The notes beneath the pieces were generated by a model. It saw only the letters and a program-made list of their open reading frames with translations, did no database searches and was not told the DNA's origin. A stretch of 64,000 bases of DNA from Castor canadensis. Lineage: Eukaryota > Chordata > Mammalia > Rodentia > Castoridae. The DNA is taken from assembly GCF_047511655.1 (NCBI RefSeq), contig NC_133395.1:75324158-75388157 (forward strand), given 5' to 3'. Positions 43,731-56,979 of this stretch are shown here, piece by piece. The position numbers and the translations under genes were made by a program. Position 1 is the stretch's first letter; every line of letters begins with the position of its first letter.

Positions 43731-44326
43731 AAAGGAAGGAAGGAACAGAAGAAGAGAGGAAGAGAGCAGGAAATACATGTGAACTGTGAACTGATGAGTA
43801 GGCAGTTGGGGTCCATGGAAAGGGCAGGCCAGGACCAGCCAGGGAATGGATCGTCTGGCTTTCTTCCTGCTTCTCACCTCATTCATTTTGCCTAAGCTAG
43901 CGCAGTGTGGCCACTGTCAGAGTGCGGCCACTCTCTGAGTATGGCCTGAGAATGCCGCCCCAGAGACAAATGTTAAAACACTGGTGTCCTGGGCCCCGTT
44001 TATGATTTCCTGCATCAAATTCCTGGTTGAGGGACCCAGAAACTGGCCTTTAAAGCAAATATCCAACTAAATTTCCTGCATCCCAAAGTCTGGACTCTCC
44101 TGATGTAGGATTTTGAGGATAGGTGGAAAAGATCTAAGAATCCTCAAATAACAGAAATCCCAAGGATAGTGGAAAGAAACTATTTTGGGGGGTCCTGTGG
44201 GCCAGGTACTTCTGCACATACTAATTAAATCATCTATAATTCAAGGAGGTTGTATGAGAACTAGCTGGCCTTTGAAAAAACAAACCCAGGAACAATAAAC
44301 AAGTTACTGCACGGCTAGTGACCAGT

Positions 44327-44425
44327 AGAGGGCTAGTGAAGTGGTTCAAGGGTAAGAGCACCTGCCTATCAAGATTGAGGCCCTGAGTTCAAACCCCCGT
44401 GCCACCAAAATAAATAAATCTATAG
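44327..44425 (+). repeat. ID-type SINE
   Basis: gagggctagtgaagtggttc ... gttcaaacccccgtgcc with an (AAAT)n tail. Confidence 0.85.
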
Positions 44426-45539
44426 TGACGAGAAGACATCTAAATTCCTGAGACCACCACACACACTCAAAAGTCGCCCTTCATCAATAGAGAAAATGGA
44501 GTCAGCTTCTGAGGGTTTGTTTACATCCATTTAAATGAGTTTCTGTTAAGGTATGGGATGTGCATTAGGTCTAAGCCCTAGCGTGTCTGAGTCATCTTTG
44601 ACTTTAATAATCCTAATAAAGAGGCCAAGCACTAGGTGAAGCCACAGGTCTGCACCAGACTACAAAACTCACATGGACAGAGTGCAGGGGAGGGGTGGTA
44701 TGGGGATGCAGGGGAGGTGCAGAATGACACCCCCACTCCATCTAACACTGCTGCTGGGATCCAGTCAACAGACCAGCAGAGGGAAGCTAGAAATAATGAT
44801 AACTAATTACAAGTTTAGGATACACCCTGCCCTAGAACAGGTCTAGAAGACAAATTCAGGCCCTTGGAGCTTCTCTGTTAGGGGATATGCCAATCCAGGG
44901 TGTTTAGGTTACCAGTTAGGTAACTGGTTTATGGTTTAATGACAACAGTTTCCATGGTCTGTTGTGTATCCAGCATACACGAACATGTTCGTTTAATTTC
45001 ATCAAACATGCAGCATGCTATCTTCTGATTCTATACAGGTGTATTAGATATGGCTGAGGCCAAGTTTTTGTAAATTCAACTGTGACTGTTCATTTCTCTT
45101 ATTGTAGGGTTGCCTCATTCTGGTTTTTGAATGATTTTCAATCTCTGGTCTTGTTTAAAGAAAAATGAAACATACTCTGGAAAAAAACCACCCAGCTTCT
45201 CTGCTGCATCTCCACTCTAATAGTCGTACTGGGGGATTTTCTGTGTTGAATTTCTCTGTGCTGAACCATCAGAGCCGTTGGAGAGAAGTTATTCATGTGT
45301 GTATGGCTCTCCCATGCACAGGTGCACACACCAAACATGCAGCCTGTGTGACTTAACCTACCATGACATAAACAGTCTAAAACAGTAAGTTTACAAGTAA
45401 TTGGTTTTGGCCATTGCCATTAATGTTTTTATCGTGTTGCTTCATGCAGAATAACTACAGACGAGGGAGTAGTTTTAATGTTTCCACACTCTGAATACTA
45501 TTCCACTCGCCTCTCCCTCTGTGCCTCTACTTTTTGCAT
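44426..45539. other. Unassigned intergenic sequence upstream of the CpG-rich patch
   Basis: Repeat-poor. No gene recognised. Confidence 0.4.
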
Positions 45540-46720
45540 CGTGGTACGTTTATTTCACGTCGTCAAGAGAGGCAATGGTAACCGATCAAAGCAGAAATCG
45601 TCAGAGCAAAGTTCCCGCGATGCGGCCAGTTTCCCGAAGTGAAAGCACCCACCGTGTGACCGGAGTAAAAAGCTGTTATAAGGATGACCCACAACACAAA
45701 AACCTCCAGCACGAAGCCGCAGATTGTCGTCTCATTTATTTTCAGGGCTGTGCTTTTTAATTGTAGCTTTCCACCGTAAAGCCAAAGCGCATCACAGGAG
45801 CCTGGTGCAGTTTGGAGAAGAGAAGACTCGCTCTCCCGGAAGCCTGGCGGAGCTGAGTTCCCGGAGCTGCGTGGCCACCGGGGCGCGAGCTTCCCGAGCG
45901 CACCGCCAAGGCCACCCCCGGGCCGGGCGCACGGGGCCATTTACTGATTTAGCTGCATCAGGAAAGCTCCGCCGCGCTCGGGAAGCCCGGGGACACCTTC
46001 CCGGCAGCTGGGCACTCCGCTGTCGCCGCCTGCTCCCGGGATTTCGAGAAAGTGTAGAGCTTGCGTCGCACGCCCACGCTTCCCACAGCCACTGCACTGT
46101 CCCCTGCACGCGCGCGGGCTCCACCCCTCCACGGACTCCAACTTCCTACCCCACCCCGCCCCTCCCCCACCCTTCCTCGTTCCCCTCCCCCCTTTCTCCT
46201 CCTTGCCCTCTAGTGTGCTGCTACCTCCTACCTCTCTTCCCCTTCCCTCCTCTCTCCTCCCCTCCCACCTCCTTGCCACCCCCCCACCCCGTCTCCCCTC
46301 CCTTCCCTGTTTTCTGCTTTCTCCCCTTCCTCCCGCCCCGCCCCCTCCAGGCTGCGGGCGGCTTCGTGGTTTCGACGCACACACATTTGGGCAGAATGTG
46401 CTTCCAAGGCTCTCAGCCAAGCATTCCGACGAGAAAATTTCGCTGGCGGCTTCCCAGGCGGCCACCATTCCCCGCCCCTGCGGGGCGGTCCTCCAAGCCG
46501 GGGTTCCCAGCCCGCGGCTCCCCTTCCCGTCTGCGCCCGGAAAGCCCGGCGCTTCCACCCCGATCTGTGGCTCCCGCTTGGAGCCCCGAGGGCAGCGCTC
46601 TCGCTCTTCTCGCTCTGTGGATGGTCCTGCTCTTGAAATGTTGCACAGATCGGAGGGCAGCAGTATGTTTTATTTTAGGCAAGAAAGGAGGGCGCAAAAA
46701 GGGACAGAGGTAGGCAAGAG
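45540..46720. promoter_or_regulatory. Orphan CpG island, possible promoter of an unidentified transcript
   Basis: CpG is dense from 45840 to 46640, with a moderately CpG-rich left shoulder at 45540-45790, and falls away on both sides. It contains a C/T-rich stretch at 46125-46350. A 329-codon frame (+, 45724-46713) and a 205-codon frame (-, 45941-46558) span it, but both are Pro/Ser/Arg or Gly/Arg/Glu rich as GC content predicts, and I recognise no domain. In human the DNA beyond HMGB1 carries LINC transcripts, so a lncRNA promoter is one reading. Confidence 0.65.
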
Positions 46721-46759
46721 AACGCAAGAGCAAGTTCGCCCTGGCGCGCACGCAGGTGG

Positions 46760-48454
46760 ATAGAAGGTTCCTTTAGAGCAGCATTTGATATTTGGACAGC
46801 TGTTCGGCAGGTGTGTGTGTGTGTACACATCAGGTGGCCTTGATAAAGGTGAAGATAAGATAGCCAGCCCAACCCAGGCTCAGGGAAGGAAACTGAATGA
46901 TATTTCTGCTGCCAGAGTTAGTAGCCACTTCCCGGAGGTCTTCAGTAAATCGAGCGCCCAGCCAGGGCTCCTGGGTGCTTGTGCTGAACGCGTAATGCCT
47001 GCTTTCCCTGGAGCCAGCCCAGACATATACCAGGCACACAATAAATAGTAGCTTACATGTCAGGCGTAGTGCAAAGAAGGTTGCCAATTTTGTTGGCATC
47101 CAGTCCTTGCAACAATTATGTGTCTGCTTTATTCCCACTGTGCCCACGAGTAGACTGAGATGTGGGTGATGTAAAGGACTTGGCGCCACCACCACACTGA
47201 CGACCAAACCTCTGACTCCTCATGACTAAGCATATGACTTAGTATTGGTAAGGCTTAAGGCAATATGGTTTAGCTTGTTCGTTGGTGGTCTGTTGGTTAG
47301 AGGGCAAGCAGGTAGGTTTGCAGTTTGGGAAGTGTGTTCAGAGTACTTCCGGACTCGAATTTCACAATGGACATGATCTTCAACCTTCAGGGTGTTACTT
47401 CAGGGTGTTAGCCCCAGTCTCAAACTCCTAGACCCTCTTCAGTAAAATAGTACTTGAGCTATTTTGTCTGGTCAGCTGGTCTCCTTGTTGTTCATTCGGA
47501 AAATTCCCTGAACCCTTGGCTAGTATCTTTGTGCAAAATTACTGAACCATCCAACAGGATTTAAACCCGCCCTCCTGCCCCCCATTTTCCATTCTACAAA
47601 GGAAATACATAGTAGTTGGGAGTGACCAACAAGACAAGTTAAATTGAAGGTTTACTAGGACTCTTGCACCCAGAAATTTCTGCTGGAGTGTGGGGACATA
47701 CTGGGACAAACTGAGATTTCTGGTCCTTAGGATATTTTACATGATATTTACTCCTGTCCTGAAGTAGTCTCCTGGGATAGGAGGAGGATGGAACAGTTGT
47801 GGTCCAACTGAATGTCTATCCTTTTTCTGTTTCTTTTCAGCAGGTACAAACACCTGGTCCTGTCAGGCTCCTCTGAGAGTTTCTTCTCAGAAGGTTTCGA
47901 GAACCCACAAAAAATGTTTTTTGCTTCTGTTGCTATTTTTACTACTTAACATCTTAGACACTCACAAGTCACCAAAACACGTCCTCATCCTCCCCAACGG
48001 GAGATATTAGAAAGTCATTGAGGAGTCTGGTCTCAAATCTAAGGCATCCACATGTTCCACCAGAGTGCAGAGGGAAAGGGTGTTTGAGAGGCCATGTGGT
48101 AAAAAGACACCTCGGGGCACCATCCAGAGCCTCCTTTATTTCTAAACCTAGTACCGCCAGCATGTTGATAAATGACCCCACAGGAGTGCTGGGAAGTTCC
48201 TCTCCGTTTCCTATGTTAAGAACTGAAGCCACCAAAGGTGGACTTACTACACCCTGCCACCCAGGCCTTATTGGGTGGGGTTGGGGCAGGAGGCCCATGG
48301 CTCCTTAGGCTGAGGACCAGGTGAAGACAGAAATGGACTTTACTCACCAGTGCCTCAACAATGAAAGGCCTGTCAGTGTTCCAGGTTACTGCTCTACAAC
48401 AGAATCCAGCCATTTTCCACAGGATGCCCAGCTCTCTCTAGTTTTTGTTTCATT
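46760..48454. other. Unassigned intergenic sequence downstream of the orphan island
   Basis: Short GTGTGT tract at 46811-46825. No repeat or gene recognised over 1.7 kb. Confidence 0.45.
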
Positions 48455-48538
48455 TTGGTTTTGGTGATGGCAGGGATGGGACCCAGGACCTGGCACATGC
48501 TTGGCAAGCACTCTGTCACTGAGCTACATCCCCAGCCC
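48455..48538 (-). repeat. ID-type SINE (classical)
   Basis: Ends 'ctgagctacatccccagccc'. Confidence 0.83.
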
Positions 48539-48659
48539 CACCCTAATCTTTTTGTCATGACAGCTTAGATGGTAGAAGGTGGGGCCCAGGCTGCTTCTAA
48601 GATTTTCCTTTCCCTGAGGCCTAAAGTCAGACTTTCCTTGTGCAGAAAAGTGTCGAAGT

Positions 48660-48995
48660 TCATTTTTTGTGGCTATCACAGAATACCACAGAGCAGGTGA
48701 CTTACAAAGACGTTATTTAGCTCACAGTTCTGTAGGCTGGGACCAAGGGCACAGCTGTGGTATCGTGTGAGGAACTTCGTGCTGTGTCGTAACATGGCAG
48801 AAGGTGAAAGGCAGAAGAGAAAACAGGAGGGGTAGGTTCGATCTTATAACAACCCGCTGTCTAGATAACTCAACCCAACATCATGACATTCCTGTCTGGA
48901 TCTCAGGGCTCATGAACCAGTCAGTTCTTATGGGCCCCATCTCCCCACACCACTGCATGGAGGTTCAAGCTCCCAGCACATGAATTTGGGGGACA
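48660..48995 (+). repeat. Ancient interspersed repeat, class uncertain
   Basis: Pattern tggctatcacagaataccacaga ... ctcacagttctgtaggctgg ... aatttgggggacacagcc is familiar from a widespread mammalian repeat, but I cannot name the family with confidence. Confidence 0.5.
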
Positions 48996-50894
48996 CAGCC
49001 ATGGCAGGTTGGATCCCTAGGGGGGCGGTCAGAGTCTCTTCCTTCCCACTGGGCATCTTGAAGAGGAGAAGAGGACCAGGTAAATCCAAGTGAGGCAAAG
49101 CTTAGCATTTGCAGCCAGCTCAACGCTGCTTCCTCACCTGGCCCTGACTGCATTTTGCTTTGGTGGCTACGCTGCACGCACTTCTCATCCCCGAGTCCTG
49201 CCTGTCGCTGCAGTGCCCTGTGGCCCCTGCCTTTGCTAGGGAACATGCCTCTGCTGGATACCACTCCTGGTGTCCTTCCTAGGAACTCCAGAGGCTCTGG
49301 GAAAATGGTGGGCAACGTAGGTGTCTGCCTATTGCACTTGAGACTGTGCAAACAATGCCGTGAGACTATGTGCAAACGCCTGTGGCCCTGGCTATGGTAG
49401 AACAGGGAGGGAGGTGCTTTGGGTTTTCATCTCCTCTTAAATCATCCCAGGGAGCGCGAGCCACCTACTTCTGCTTGCACAGGCGGCCACTGGCTCCACC
49501 GCAAGAAGATGAACGGTAGTAATAAAACCAGCATGAAGTTCTGTGTAAATCTTTCCAGCTCGCAAAGACTGTAAGCAGTCGAAGATGAAAGGGATATTAA
49601 AGACCATCGCCTTCTGTCTCCTTATTTTGCAGCTGTAAAGACTGAGACTGAGAAAGGGGGTTCCACAGCCACTGTGGGGCAAGAGTGGAACTGCTTGAGC
49701 CGCCATCTTCCACCCCTGAAAACAGTTAAGGAAAAATCAGTCCTCCAAGCCCCTTGCTGCCTGCTATGTTTATTGTTTCCAGCTGCTAAAAATTGGCACT
49801 CTTACAAGTGGGTTGCCCTGCCAGTCATCGAGGGTCACCCTTCCAGGGAGTGCTAATTTAGAGGGGGAGAAGAGGCAGGTGACAGGAAACATAATTACAG
49901 TTCTCCTCCCTGGCACCTGGGGATTTCTGTCATTCGAGTCCTTGGGTGTGTGCCCCAGCAGCTACTAACCCACAGAGTGGATTGCTAACTGCTGCCACTG
50001 TGCACTTGCCCTAGAGGGATGGGAAGCTGCAGGGGGTGCCATCTCCTAATCCAGTTGGCCCAGGATGGAGAGATGTTTTTGCCCGGTGGAAGCCTTTGGA
50101 GAGTCAGTAAGGCATTCTTAGATCCTGCAATTCTTGCTTTCTAGGATCCTGCAAAGGAGTGGATGTCAAGAAAACCCCACAGGTGGATCTTGCTTTGTAT
50201 TTGAGTTAAGACCTTTTGGTTGCAAGTAATCAAGTTGAGCTGAAATTGGAAGGAAACTATGAAACCAAAGTTATATCTCATGAACCCCACGAGCAGATGG
50301 CTTTGGCTCAGCTTGGGAAGCTTGGACATAGTCAGGACCCCAGGCTGTGCAACTTTTCGGCTTTCTTCTCTGCTTCATGTTTCTATGCAATCAGAACATG
50401 GTCCCTTGACAACTGGTACATCTGTCTCTCATCTGCTTAAGAGATTGGCCAAAGATCACAGTCAAAACCAGATTTCCATGAGAGAGAATTAGGTCCCACC
50501 TGAGTGAGAACACAGCCTGACCACATCCAGTGCATTAGGAACGGGAGGGGGGGGCGCCCTGAGACAGGCATAGCTGGGATCACTCATCTCATGAATGACC
50601 AAAGAGCCCTTCTCCCAGAAGAAAGAGTCATCTGCACAGGGAAAACATTTAAAATGTGTGACTATTATAGATGCCATTCAAATTAGTTATTGATAAAGGA
50701 AAATGTGGCACGATCCAAGGAGGAGTCTCCACAAACAATTCAGACACCTCAGATACCTCAATTATTTGCCTAACCTTCAGAGGTGATAAATCATTTACTG
50801 CATTGTGTATCTTTGTATAGCAGTTTCCTTGCAATTCTGCCTTATTTTCTGGGCTTTAAGAAAGTCCACTAAGACCATCTGAGGAATGTCTTTT
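48996..50894. other. Unassigned intergenic sequence
   Basis: About 1.9 kb with no SINE. ORFs up to 136 codons (minus, 48965-49375) have no recognisable domain. Confidence 0.45.
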
Positions 50895-51105
50895 ATTTTT
50901 TTCTGCAGCACTGGGGTTTGAACTCAGGGCCTACACCTTGAGCCACTCTACCAGCCCTTTTTTGTGACAGGGTCACAAAAGAGACAGGGTCTCTTGAACT
51001 ATTTGAACTATTTGGCCAGGCTGGCTTCAAACCACAATCCTCCTGATCACTGCCTCCTGAGTAGCTAGGATTTCATGTGTGAGCCACCAGTACCTGGCCT
51101 GAGGA
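50895..51105 (-). repeat. B1-ID dimer SINE with short ID part
   Basis: Internal duplications occur in the linker: gacagggtc twice and gaactattt twice (50966-51012). Confidence 0.86.
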
Positions 51106-51939
51106 GTATCTTAATGTTTGATGACTGTCACATATATTTCCATCCTGGTGAGGTGTGTCAGCTGAAAACGAAATAGAAGTATAATTTTAAACATGCATGT
51201 GTTGAGGTGGATGGATGAATATATATTCACACTTACTGTATTTTTAAACACCCAAGCAGCTTCCAAAAAAGGAATTGAAGTGACGTCTAATACACAGAAA
51301 AAGAGCTATTAACACTAAAAGCAAAGTCAAAAGCAAGTAGCAAACAGGTGCAGGTGGGCAGAGTCACAGGGATTGAACTGGCCTGAACTGATTGCTAAAC
51401 CTCACCTGAGCTTTCTGATATTCAAGGCAAAAAGTATGTACACTATTAATGGAATAACTTATTATTTAAATAGTGTAAACTTCTGGGGTCTTCAAAACCC
51501 TTTCAGGGATCTACAGATCCAAAACTATTTTCATAATAATACTGAGACATTGTTTGCCTCCTTCATTCTCATACTTTTATGAGTGTACAGTAGAATTTTC
51601 CAGAAGGTATCTGTCCTGTGACTCGCCATAGATCAAACGTGCAAACAGATAGGAGAATCCAGCTGTCTTCTTCTAGGCCAGACAATCAAGAGACCTAAAA
51701 ATGAAGGGCAATGCCACTCTCTCACTGATTTAAAAAAATTATTTTTACATATATGTTGTAATACATTATTTTATATTTCAATTAATACTTATATTAATTA
51801 TGTTGATATGAATTTATGGTTATTGCAAGTGAATTTGAAAAGATTTAATTTTTGTTTTAATTTCTAATATGGAAAGTAATGGCAGATATAGCCTATGTAA
51901 ACAAGCCCCTATGTTATGGGGCTCTTAACAATTTTTTTT
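51106..51939. other. Unassigned AT-rich intergenic sequence
   Basis: No recognisable element. Very AT-rich at 51720-51890. Confidence 0.4.
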
Positions 51940-51975
51940 CCTTTTGGCAGCACTAGAGTTTGAACTCAGGGCGTC
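51940..51975 (-). repeat. ID-type SINE fragment
   Basis: Only the ggcagcactagagtttgaac start survives. Confidence 0.6.
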
Positions 51976-52397
51976 AAACATTGTATGTACATAGGAATAA
52001 AAAAAATTCTTCAAAAAAAATGAAATAAAAAAGTTTTGAAATGATGTCTGGGAATATAGTAGTATCATTTTGCATTTGACAAACTGAAAAAAAAAAGCCT
52101 TGTATAGACTGGACCAATGTGTCAAGTATAATAAGATAGAATTTAATAGGTTCATGTTGCATAATTGAGCCCCTCAAAAGTCGTCCAAACAAGCTGAGGA
52201 TTTTTAGAATCAGGATGAGGCAAATATATGAAGACCTTGCCATGACAAGGCCACTGCCAGGTTTCTAGGATGCTGTTTCCTGACGCTCCAACATGTCAGT
52301 GGGGCAGCAGGGTGGGGGCAAGGAGGAAATGTGAGGAGGAAATGTGGTTTATGAGTGTAATATGCAAAAGGAAACAGTAGATTCAAAGCATGACTTC

Positions 52398-52570
52398 TGC
52401 CGGGTGTGGTGGCATGCACCTGTCATTCCAGCTACTGGGGAGGTGTAAGTAGGAGGATCATAGTTCAGGCCACTCCAGGCAAAAATGAAATCCTATCCAA
52501 AAAATGGGCTGGGGGTGTGGCTTGCAAGCGCAAGACTCTGAGTTCAAACCCCAGTACATCCAAAAAAACA
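52398..52570 (+). repeat. B1-ID dimer SINE, deleted
   Basis: B1 at 52398-52500 and a shortened ID at 52506-52562. Confidence 0.78.
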
Positions 52571-52594
52571 AAGCAAACCAAAAAAAGGCTTTCT

Positions 52595-53510
52595 TAAGTT
52601 CTGCACAAGAGGTTTCAGATATTCTTAATAGAAATTCTGCCTTTTTCATGGAGTTATAACACATGGTTTTGATCAAGCATGGTAAAAATAAATAAATCGA
52701 AGAAATTTCAAAGAAAACTTTTAAATTCGAACGTGCACATTACAGTTCAGTGGATGCAGACACTTCAGTCAGCCCTGCATTAGGTGTTTAAATAGTTGTG
52801 ATCTGCTGAGTGTTTCCCTGCCCTTCATTTTGTGAAAATCTGCCTCCCCCAAAGCAAATGGTGACCCCCCAAATGCAAGGTAAAAGTGGATGAGCTTAAT
52901 AGAAGTGATCAAGTGACAATGTGAGATGTGTTGAAAGGTGACATGTCTTTAATCAGAAGTCGGGAGGTACTATGGAAAAATGGATCAAGCATCCCCAGCA
53001 TTTGAGATAACGAGCATGAAATAGGATCTAGCTTTGGGTGAGCAGTATTCATGTGTGCAACAGTAATTTTGTGACAGCAATGTAGCCTACTCCATGTGGT
53101 GTCAAGCTATAATACTCATACCCACTGTAGGTATGGTATGGGTCACTTTGAGTGAGTTTATTTATTTATTTTTGATGGTGCTGAGATTAGAACTCAGAGC
53201 CTCACACTTATAGGCATGTAGTCTACCACTTGAGCCACTCCCCCAGACATTTTTTATGTTGGTTATTTTTTGTGTGTTGTGTAGGTTCTCTAGAACTATT
53301 TGCAGGCTGGCCTCAAACTGTGATCCTCCTGACCTCTACTTCCCCTGGTAGCTAGGATTACAGGCATAAGCCATCAGTTCCAGCTTGAGTGGTTTTAGAG
53401 TCCTGCACTCTGTGAATCCCGAGTATTTCAGTTTTTCCTCAGCAGTGGTCTCCTTGGAACCATGTTGCGTGGATACCAAAGGTCTCCTGTAGAATCCAGA
53501 ATAAAGGAGG
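52595..53510. repeat. Dispersed repeat, copy 2 (Tigger-like end)
   Basis: Homologous to 12640-13225, with about 370 bp of extra sequence (about 53030-53400) that includes a SINE. The right end, ttggaaccatgttgcgtgga followed by taccaaagg, reads as the complement of a Tigger-type terminus. Confidence 0.6.
53170..53390 (-). repeat. B1-ID dimer SINE inside the dispersed repeat
   Basis: Degenerate copy with a TTTA-rich leader. Confidence 0.8.
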
Positions 53511-54339
53511 GAATGGTCAGGCTATACTCTGCAAGTCAGGCCTTACTGGAACATCGTGCTGAGGCAATTCTAGGTTGCTATACTTCTCAGTCTTTGATCA
53601 ACTGGAATATGAAGACAGAAACTAAAACAGAAGGCCTTGAACTCCTGCCATGTCACTGCTCTCAAAAGCAAAGTGTGGCCTTTGGCCTTCAAGGCCATTG
53701 GGTTCCTGGCTACCTCTGAAACCTCACTTCCTGCCTCTCTCCTCAAGGCTTCCACCCTTGGTGACCTTGTTTTTCCCCACACATTGGCAGAGCCTTTCCT
53801 CTGTCCCCATGGTCACATGATTTATCCTCTCAGTGCATTTGGAGTCCCCTACCCCCCACCGTTTATAAAGAGGCGTTCTCATTTCTCATCCTATCTGCTC
53901 TGCTTTCCCTTCAACGCACTCATCTTTACCTGACATTACATTATAAGTGGACCTGTTTAACAATGGACTTCCTGGCTTCCTCCCTGGGCTGTAAGTCCCA
54001 GGAGACTTGGGGCTTTGGTTCCCTCTTCACTGCTAAGCCATCTAAGGGGACTCGGTGAGCAACTTTTGACAGACCCAATGAGTAAAAGAAGGCCATACCT
54101 CAAACCCTCCAAAGGAAAGCATCTGGGAGCTACCTGCTTCCTTGGGGATCAGCTTGTGAAAAACACTTTTCCCACAAAGCCAGGTGAGAGTGAGGAGCTG
54201 GGCTCCAGGGAGGAGGAGCCTTCAGAATCTCTCAACATTTCTAAGGTTTGGGAAGGGAGGACCATTTGGGGTGCATCTGACACTGGTGTGTATGCTCACA
54301 TGTGAGAAAGCTACTTATTGGGAATATTATTATTCAGAA
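53511..54339. other. Unassigned intergenic sequence
   Basis: Contains overlapping frames of 85-98 codons without domains. The segment at 53695-53930 is C/T rich. Confidence 0.4.
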
Positions 54340-54423
54340 TTTTTTCCCAATTCTGCGGATCAAACCCAGGGCCTCACACATGCCAGGCAAGTTCTCTACC
54401 ACGGAGCTACAACCCCCAGCCCT
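54340..54423 (-). repeat. ID-type SINE (classical)
   Basis: ctgcggatcaaacccagggc ... gagctacaacccccagccc. Confidence 0.83.
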
Positions 54424-54954
54424 TAGAATTTGAATTATATAATACTTAAGAATTTTTCCTATTGCAGATTTTATGGGATTGTACTGGGTCAGACTATTTC
54501 ATGTTAAAACGAATTTTTAAAAATTGGCCTCCTGAAATAGTTTCTCTATGCAAACACACCTCAGATAATGGGATTCAATTTATCAAAACTACACGCATTT
54601 TCTGAAACACAGGAAGATATTTAGAGGTAAAAAATTCTGGTTTATGAGAAATATGTGCCCTTTTGACGTGCATCCTAAGAATAACTGAGATGTATCTGGC
54701 TTTTCTTATCTGCATATCCAATGTGCCTGACGCCCTTGTAAACAATTGTCAATGTTGCGTTCTGGGTATCTTTTTCCGATGAGACATGGCATCTGTCCCA
54801 AGGAGAATGATTTTAACACTGCACGAATGAGAAAGGAAATGAATTGTACCATTGTAAAAGTTGGGGCAATTTTGGTGGTTAATTGGGAATTATCTTGGTA
54901 TGGACAGACAAAAGAATAAGACTCTGGTATGCTGTTTCTTTTTCCATTTTGTTT
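54424..54954. other. Unassigned intergenic sequence
   Basis: AT-rich, no recognisable element. Confidence 0.4.
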
Positions 54955-55120
54955 TTCTGAGACAGGGTCTTGATTTTTGTTGTTTTGTTTCTTTGTTTAT
55001 TTATTTATTTTTATTGAGACAGGGTCTCATTATCTACACGCTGGCTTAGAACTCATGATCCTCCTGCCTTAGCTTCCCAAGTGCTGGGATTATAGGCTTG
55101 CACCAACCAAGCCCAGCTCA
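54955..55120 (-). repeat. B1-type SINE with duplicated start
   Basis: gagacagggtctt at 54958 and gagacagggtctc at 55016, separated by a TTTG/TTTA-rich run. Ends at ctgggattataggcttgc. Confidence 0.8.
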
Positions 55121-55706
55121 AAAGGTTTTGTTTTGGAAAGGGCACCAATGTTAAGTATTAACCCAGGCACAGAAATTTGTGTGTTTTTATGAATTAAAAC
55201 AAACAAACATAACAGTGCATATAGAGGACTGTTTCTCACTCTGGGAAAAGGGACAAAATGTCAGTGTAGGAGGAGTCTAGGCAGCCTTCGGCTGGCATCT
55301 CTGGGATGGTCTCACTCCCACCATTTCCAAGCAAGCCAAGAGCTGAGATACAGCCCAAAGTGTGTCATGGGAATTTATGACTATTTCTCTGGCTATGTGA
55401 AGAGATTTTTGCTGCCTTAAAACTCCAGAGGTTTGGAACCACATGGCTAGTGTTCTGTTAACCTAGTAAGTGAGAAAGGAAGGTCTTTCCTGGAATCCTG
55501 AATTTTAAAAAATTATTTCTAAAAAAAAAAATCATAAAATCCCAGATTTTCAGCATGTCAAAAACAAAATAGTCCAAAATCAAACAGCAGAAAACAAAAA
55601 CTGGCTACATCCTGGTAGAAGCAGGAATGACCCTTCTTTCTCTGCCAATTTCAGCCAGATTCTAGAACACAGTTTCACAAGCAGAGAAGGAAAGTATATG
55701 ATGACA
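55121..55706. other. Unassigned intergenic sequence
   Basis: No recognisable element. Confidence 0.4.
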
Positions 55707-55920
55707 GGTGCCAGTGGCTCACACCTATAATCCTAGCTACTCAGGAGGCAGCCATCAGGAGGATGGAGGTTCAAAGCCAGATCTGGGCAAATAGTTCACA
55801 AGACCCTATCTTGAAAAAACCCATCACGAAAAAAGGGCTGGTGGAATGGTTCAAGTGGTAAGAGCACCTGCCTAGCAAGCATGAGACCCTGAGTTCAAAC
55901 TCCAGTACTACCCCCACCAC
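55707..55920 (+). repeat. B1-ID dimer SINE
   Basis: Complete copy whose A-tail is replaced by a C-rich stretch (cccccaccaccatgcccgcc). Confidence 0.88.
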
Positions 55921-56379
55921 CATGCCCGCCCCCCCAAAAAAAGCATGATTTGGTTTCTAAGAAATGAATTTGTCTGGTGGTGGGGGTCAGGGTCAGGGAA
56001 AGCAGAGCAGACCAAAGATCAGGAATGGGGACTGCCTCTATTTCTGTAATCCTGGGCAGAGGACAGCTGATCTGGGCTGGGTTTTAGCCCTTTGTAGTGG
56101 CATTCCTATGTTACTCTCCATCATTTAGGCTGGGTTTTGGGTCTGACCCCAGACTCCAGTGCTACTGGCTGGGCCTCTGTTCTGGTTCCTTTGGTCCTAC
56201 AATCAGTGGGCTCAAAACACTAATCAGAGCAAGGTCAGGCCCCATTCCAATTCCTTATTTCAAATTTACCTGTTTACCATGCCTGTAGGGCTGCAAACTC
56301 CTTAAGGGATGCATTTTGTCCACCACTGCATCTTGGGGACTGTAGTCCCAGTCAGCCCTCAGTAAAAAGTCTTTGAAAA
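55921..56379. other. Unassigned intergenic sequence
   Basis: No recognisable element. Confidence 0.4.
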
Positions 56380-56505
56380 ACAGGGCCTGGTGGCACGTGT
56401 CTGAAATCCCAGCACTCTGGAGGCTGAGGCTGGAGGATCATGAGTTCTAAGCCACAGTGGGCTACGTTGTAAGACCTTATCTCAAACAAACAAACAAACA
56501 AAACC
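56380..56505 (+). repeat. B1-type SINE
   Basis: cagggcctggtggcacgtgt ... ctgaaatcccagcactctgg with an (AAAC)n tail. Confidence 0.83.
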
Positions 56506-56979
56506 CTCAGACCTTTGACCGTTATTTTAAAAGGAAGTGAGAATATTCAAAGAAATGTCAACCTTATGTCACTGTTTTGTAACTAGAGGCAGGGATTGCA
56601 GGCTTGAGAGGAGAGCCAGGGGGGTTTCCTCCTCTACACATGGAGTCTGGCATTTGCAAGTGTTAGATACCAGAAGTCATCTTGTTGCCTGAAAACTCAT
56701 TTGTTTGGTGGTCTGCACCCAGACTAGGGCAGGGTCTGAATCCTTGCTCATCACTGACTCTCCCTAAATACCCTGGCACTCCGTTGATTTGGGACAAATA
56801 TTTGTTAAATAAAAGAATAACATGATTTCTGCCAGCTTCATTACCAAATACAGGGGATTCTTTCAAAACTGAATATGTTAGGAAACTGAATTCCCCTAAA
56901 CGGAAAAAGATAGCAGGACAGCAGGGAAGGTGCGCAGGATGAAGATGGAAAACCGCACAAAACCCACCCTCGGTCTAAA

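Noticed and set aside
45941..46558. 205-codon minus frame in the orphan CpG island.
   Set aside because: Gly/Arg/Glu-rich translation of a C/T-rich tract with no recognisable domain. Retained only as part of the CpG-island finding.
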